Shown one piece after another: positions 5,490 to 6,266 of a DNA stretch of 6,266 bases. Positions within the stretch are counted from its first letter, which is position 1; the number at the start of each line of letters is the position of its first letter. The stretch is from Candidatus Dojkabacteria bacterium. Lineage in GTDB: Bacteria > Patescibacteriota > Dojkabacteria > B142 > OLB20. Under the pieces are notes generated by a model that made no database searches, was not told the origin of the DNA, and saw only the letters and a program-made list of their open reading frames with translations. The stretch is from NCBI GenBank assembly GCA_020429485.1, contig JAGQLK010000072.1:1-6266 (forward strand). Reading direction: 5' to 3'. A program made the position numbers and the translations under genes.

Positions 5490-6266
5490 ATGCATAAAAA
5501 GCTGCGAATAGATTATGAAAAAATTGCCAGGTTTCTGAGTGTAGTTGTATTGCTACTAACAATTACAGTAGCTATCCTTTTTGGATTACTTGGAGAACGA
5601 ACTCCAACTGAAGCAGCAACTGATTGGTACAATCAGAATTGGTCGTATAGGCAAAAGATATCAGTTGATTATACAAAGGTTTCAAATACAGATCAGACAG
5701 ATTTCCCAGTACTATTAGATCTAAGTGACTTAAGCAGTGGTTTCTTTACCAATGTTCAAACAGATGGAGGAGACATAGTAGTAACAGCAGCAGATGGAGT
5801 TACAAAGCTACAACGAGAATTAGTAAGTATTAATACAGGAGGAAGTACAGGCGAATTATGGTTCAAGGCACCTAGCTTATCATCATCAACTAATACAGAT
5901 TTCTGGATCTACTATGGAAATGCAACAGCGAATGAAGGTAATAGTACTGCGGTATGGAGTAACGGATATGAGCTAGTACAGCATATGAATGAAGATCCAA
6001 GTGGAAGTGCACCACAGCTAATAGATAGTACATTGAATGATAATGATGGAACGAGTAATGGGACAATGGTAACAGGAGACTTAGTGACAGGTAAGGTTGG
6101 AAATGCATTGAATTTTGATGGAACAGATGATTATTTTGATTTAGGAAATGGCTCAAGTTTAGAACTTTCATTACCAATGACAATATCATCATGGGTAAAT
6201 GTAGATAGTCTAGCAGCTGATAATTATATACTCTCAAATGATGATAACAGCAGTACATATTATGGA
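5490..6266 (+). CDS. Secreted DUF2341-LamG domain surface protein (3' partial)
   Basis: The frame is open from the ATG at 5490 to the window end, 259 codons with no stop. A basic start and a hydrophobic helix (about 14-34) are followed by TEAA, a likely signal peptide site near residue 43. The mature part opens with DWYNQNWSYRQKISVD (45-60) and continues through DFPVLLDLSD (71-80), GGDIVVTAADG (93-103) and FWIYYGNATANEG (138-150), which is the DUF2341 pattern. From about 160 a LamG/concanavalin-like jelly roll begins: QHMNED, then GDLVTGKVGNALNFDGTDDY (196-215) and LPMTISSWVN (228-237), cut by the window edge. Proteins of this build are usually long, exported and thought to bind glycans or matrix at the cell surface. 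It has its own promoter and ribosome binding site and follows a terminator, so it is probably transcribed alone or heads the next operon. Confidence 0.92.
   Translation, partial: MHKKLRIDYEKIARFLSVVVLLLTITVAILFGLLGERTPTEAATDWYNQNWSYRQKISVDYTKVSNTDQTDFPVLLDLSDLSSGFFTNVQTDGGDIVVTAADGVTKLQRELVSINTGGSTGELWFKAPSLSSSTNTDFWIYYGNATANEGNSTAVWSNGYELVQHMNEDPSGSAPQLIDSTLNDNDGTSNGTMVTGDLVTGKVGNALNFDGTDDYFDLGNGSSLELSLPMTISSWVNVDSLAADNYILSNDDNSSTYYG

Noticed and set aside
5890..6258. Open minus-strand frame of 122 codons
   Set aside because: It lies opposite the DUF2341-LamG gene. Its product is rich in His, Tyr, Leu and Ser with no domain, as expected from the reverse complement of Asn/Asp/Ser/Thr codons.

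Overview
The window looks like a piece of an AT-rich bacterial chromosome rich in cell-surface genes. The likeliest source is a member of the Candidate Phyla Radiation (Patescibacteria). This rests on protein style: a secreted cysteine-rich multidomain protein with a C-terminal 'TYWGIGLP...G-Y-x-G' domain, a small two-domain membrane-anchored partner, a DUF2341-LamG protein, and a near absence of Shine-Dalgarno sequences. There is no marker gene, so the assignment is an inference. About 1,900 codons read through without in-frame TGA, and all six visible stops are TAA or TAG. That fits the standard bacterial code and argues against the TGA=Gly lineages (Absconditabacteria, Gracilibacteria).

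Layout. (1) Positions 2-568, plus strand: the 3' end of an unrecognised cytoplasmic-looking protein. (2) Positions 569-2389, minus strand: a compact three-gene unit. In transcription order it encodes a small DUF1059-like protein with a polyacidic tail, an AHSA1/SRPBCC protein, and a membrane-anchored clan GH-A-like (GH17/GH53-like) glycoside hydrolase. Its stop codon directly abuts the stop of the convergent gene, with no base between. (3) Positions 2390-2573: a divergent promoter region with a good sigma70-type promoter for the minus operon, a dyad near its predicted start, and a weaker promoter for the plus side. (4) Positions 2574-4301: a large secreted cysteine-rich protein, closed by a strong terminator. 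(5) Positions 4459-5367: a secreted two-domain beta-rich protein with a C-terminal membrane anchor and basic tail, closed by a second strong terminator. (6) Positions 5490-6266: the start of a secreted DUF2341-LamG protein that runs off the window, with a near-consensus promoter and the only recognisable ribosome binding site.

How the genes may work together. The plus-strand genes from 2574 onward all appear to be exported and to build or decorate the cell surface. The pair 2574/4459 resembles in layout the WxL / WxL-interacting protein pairs of Firmicutes: a secreted protein with a C-terminal beta domain, next to a DUF916-like two-domain protein with a transmembrane anchor and basic tail. 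The DUF2341-LamG protein is probably glycan-binding, and the anchored hydrolase could trim glycans. The two small proteins of the minus operon look cytoplasmic, and their link to the hydrolase is not obvious. No RNA gene, insertion sequence, CRISPR array or origin was seen.
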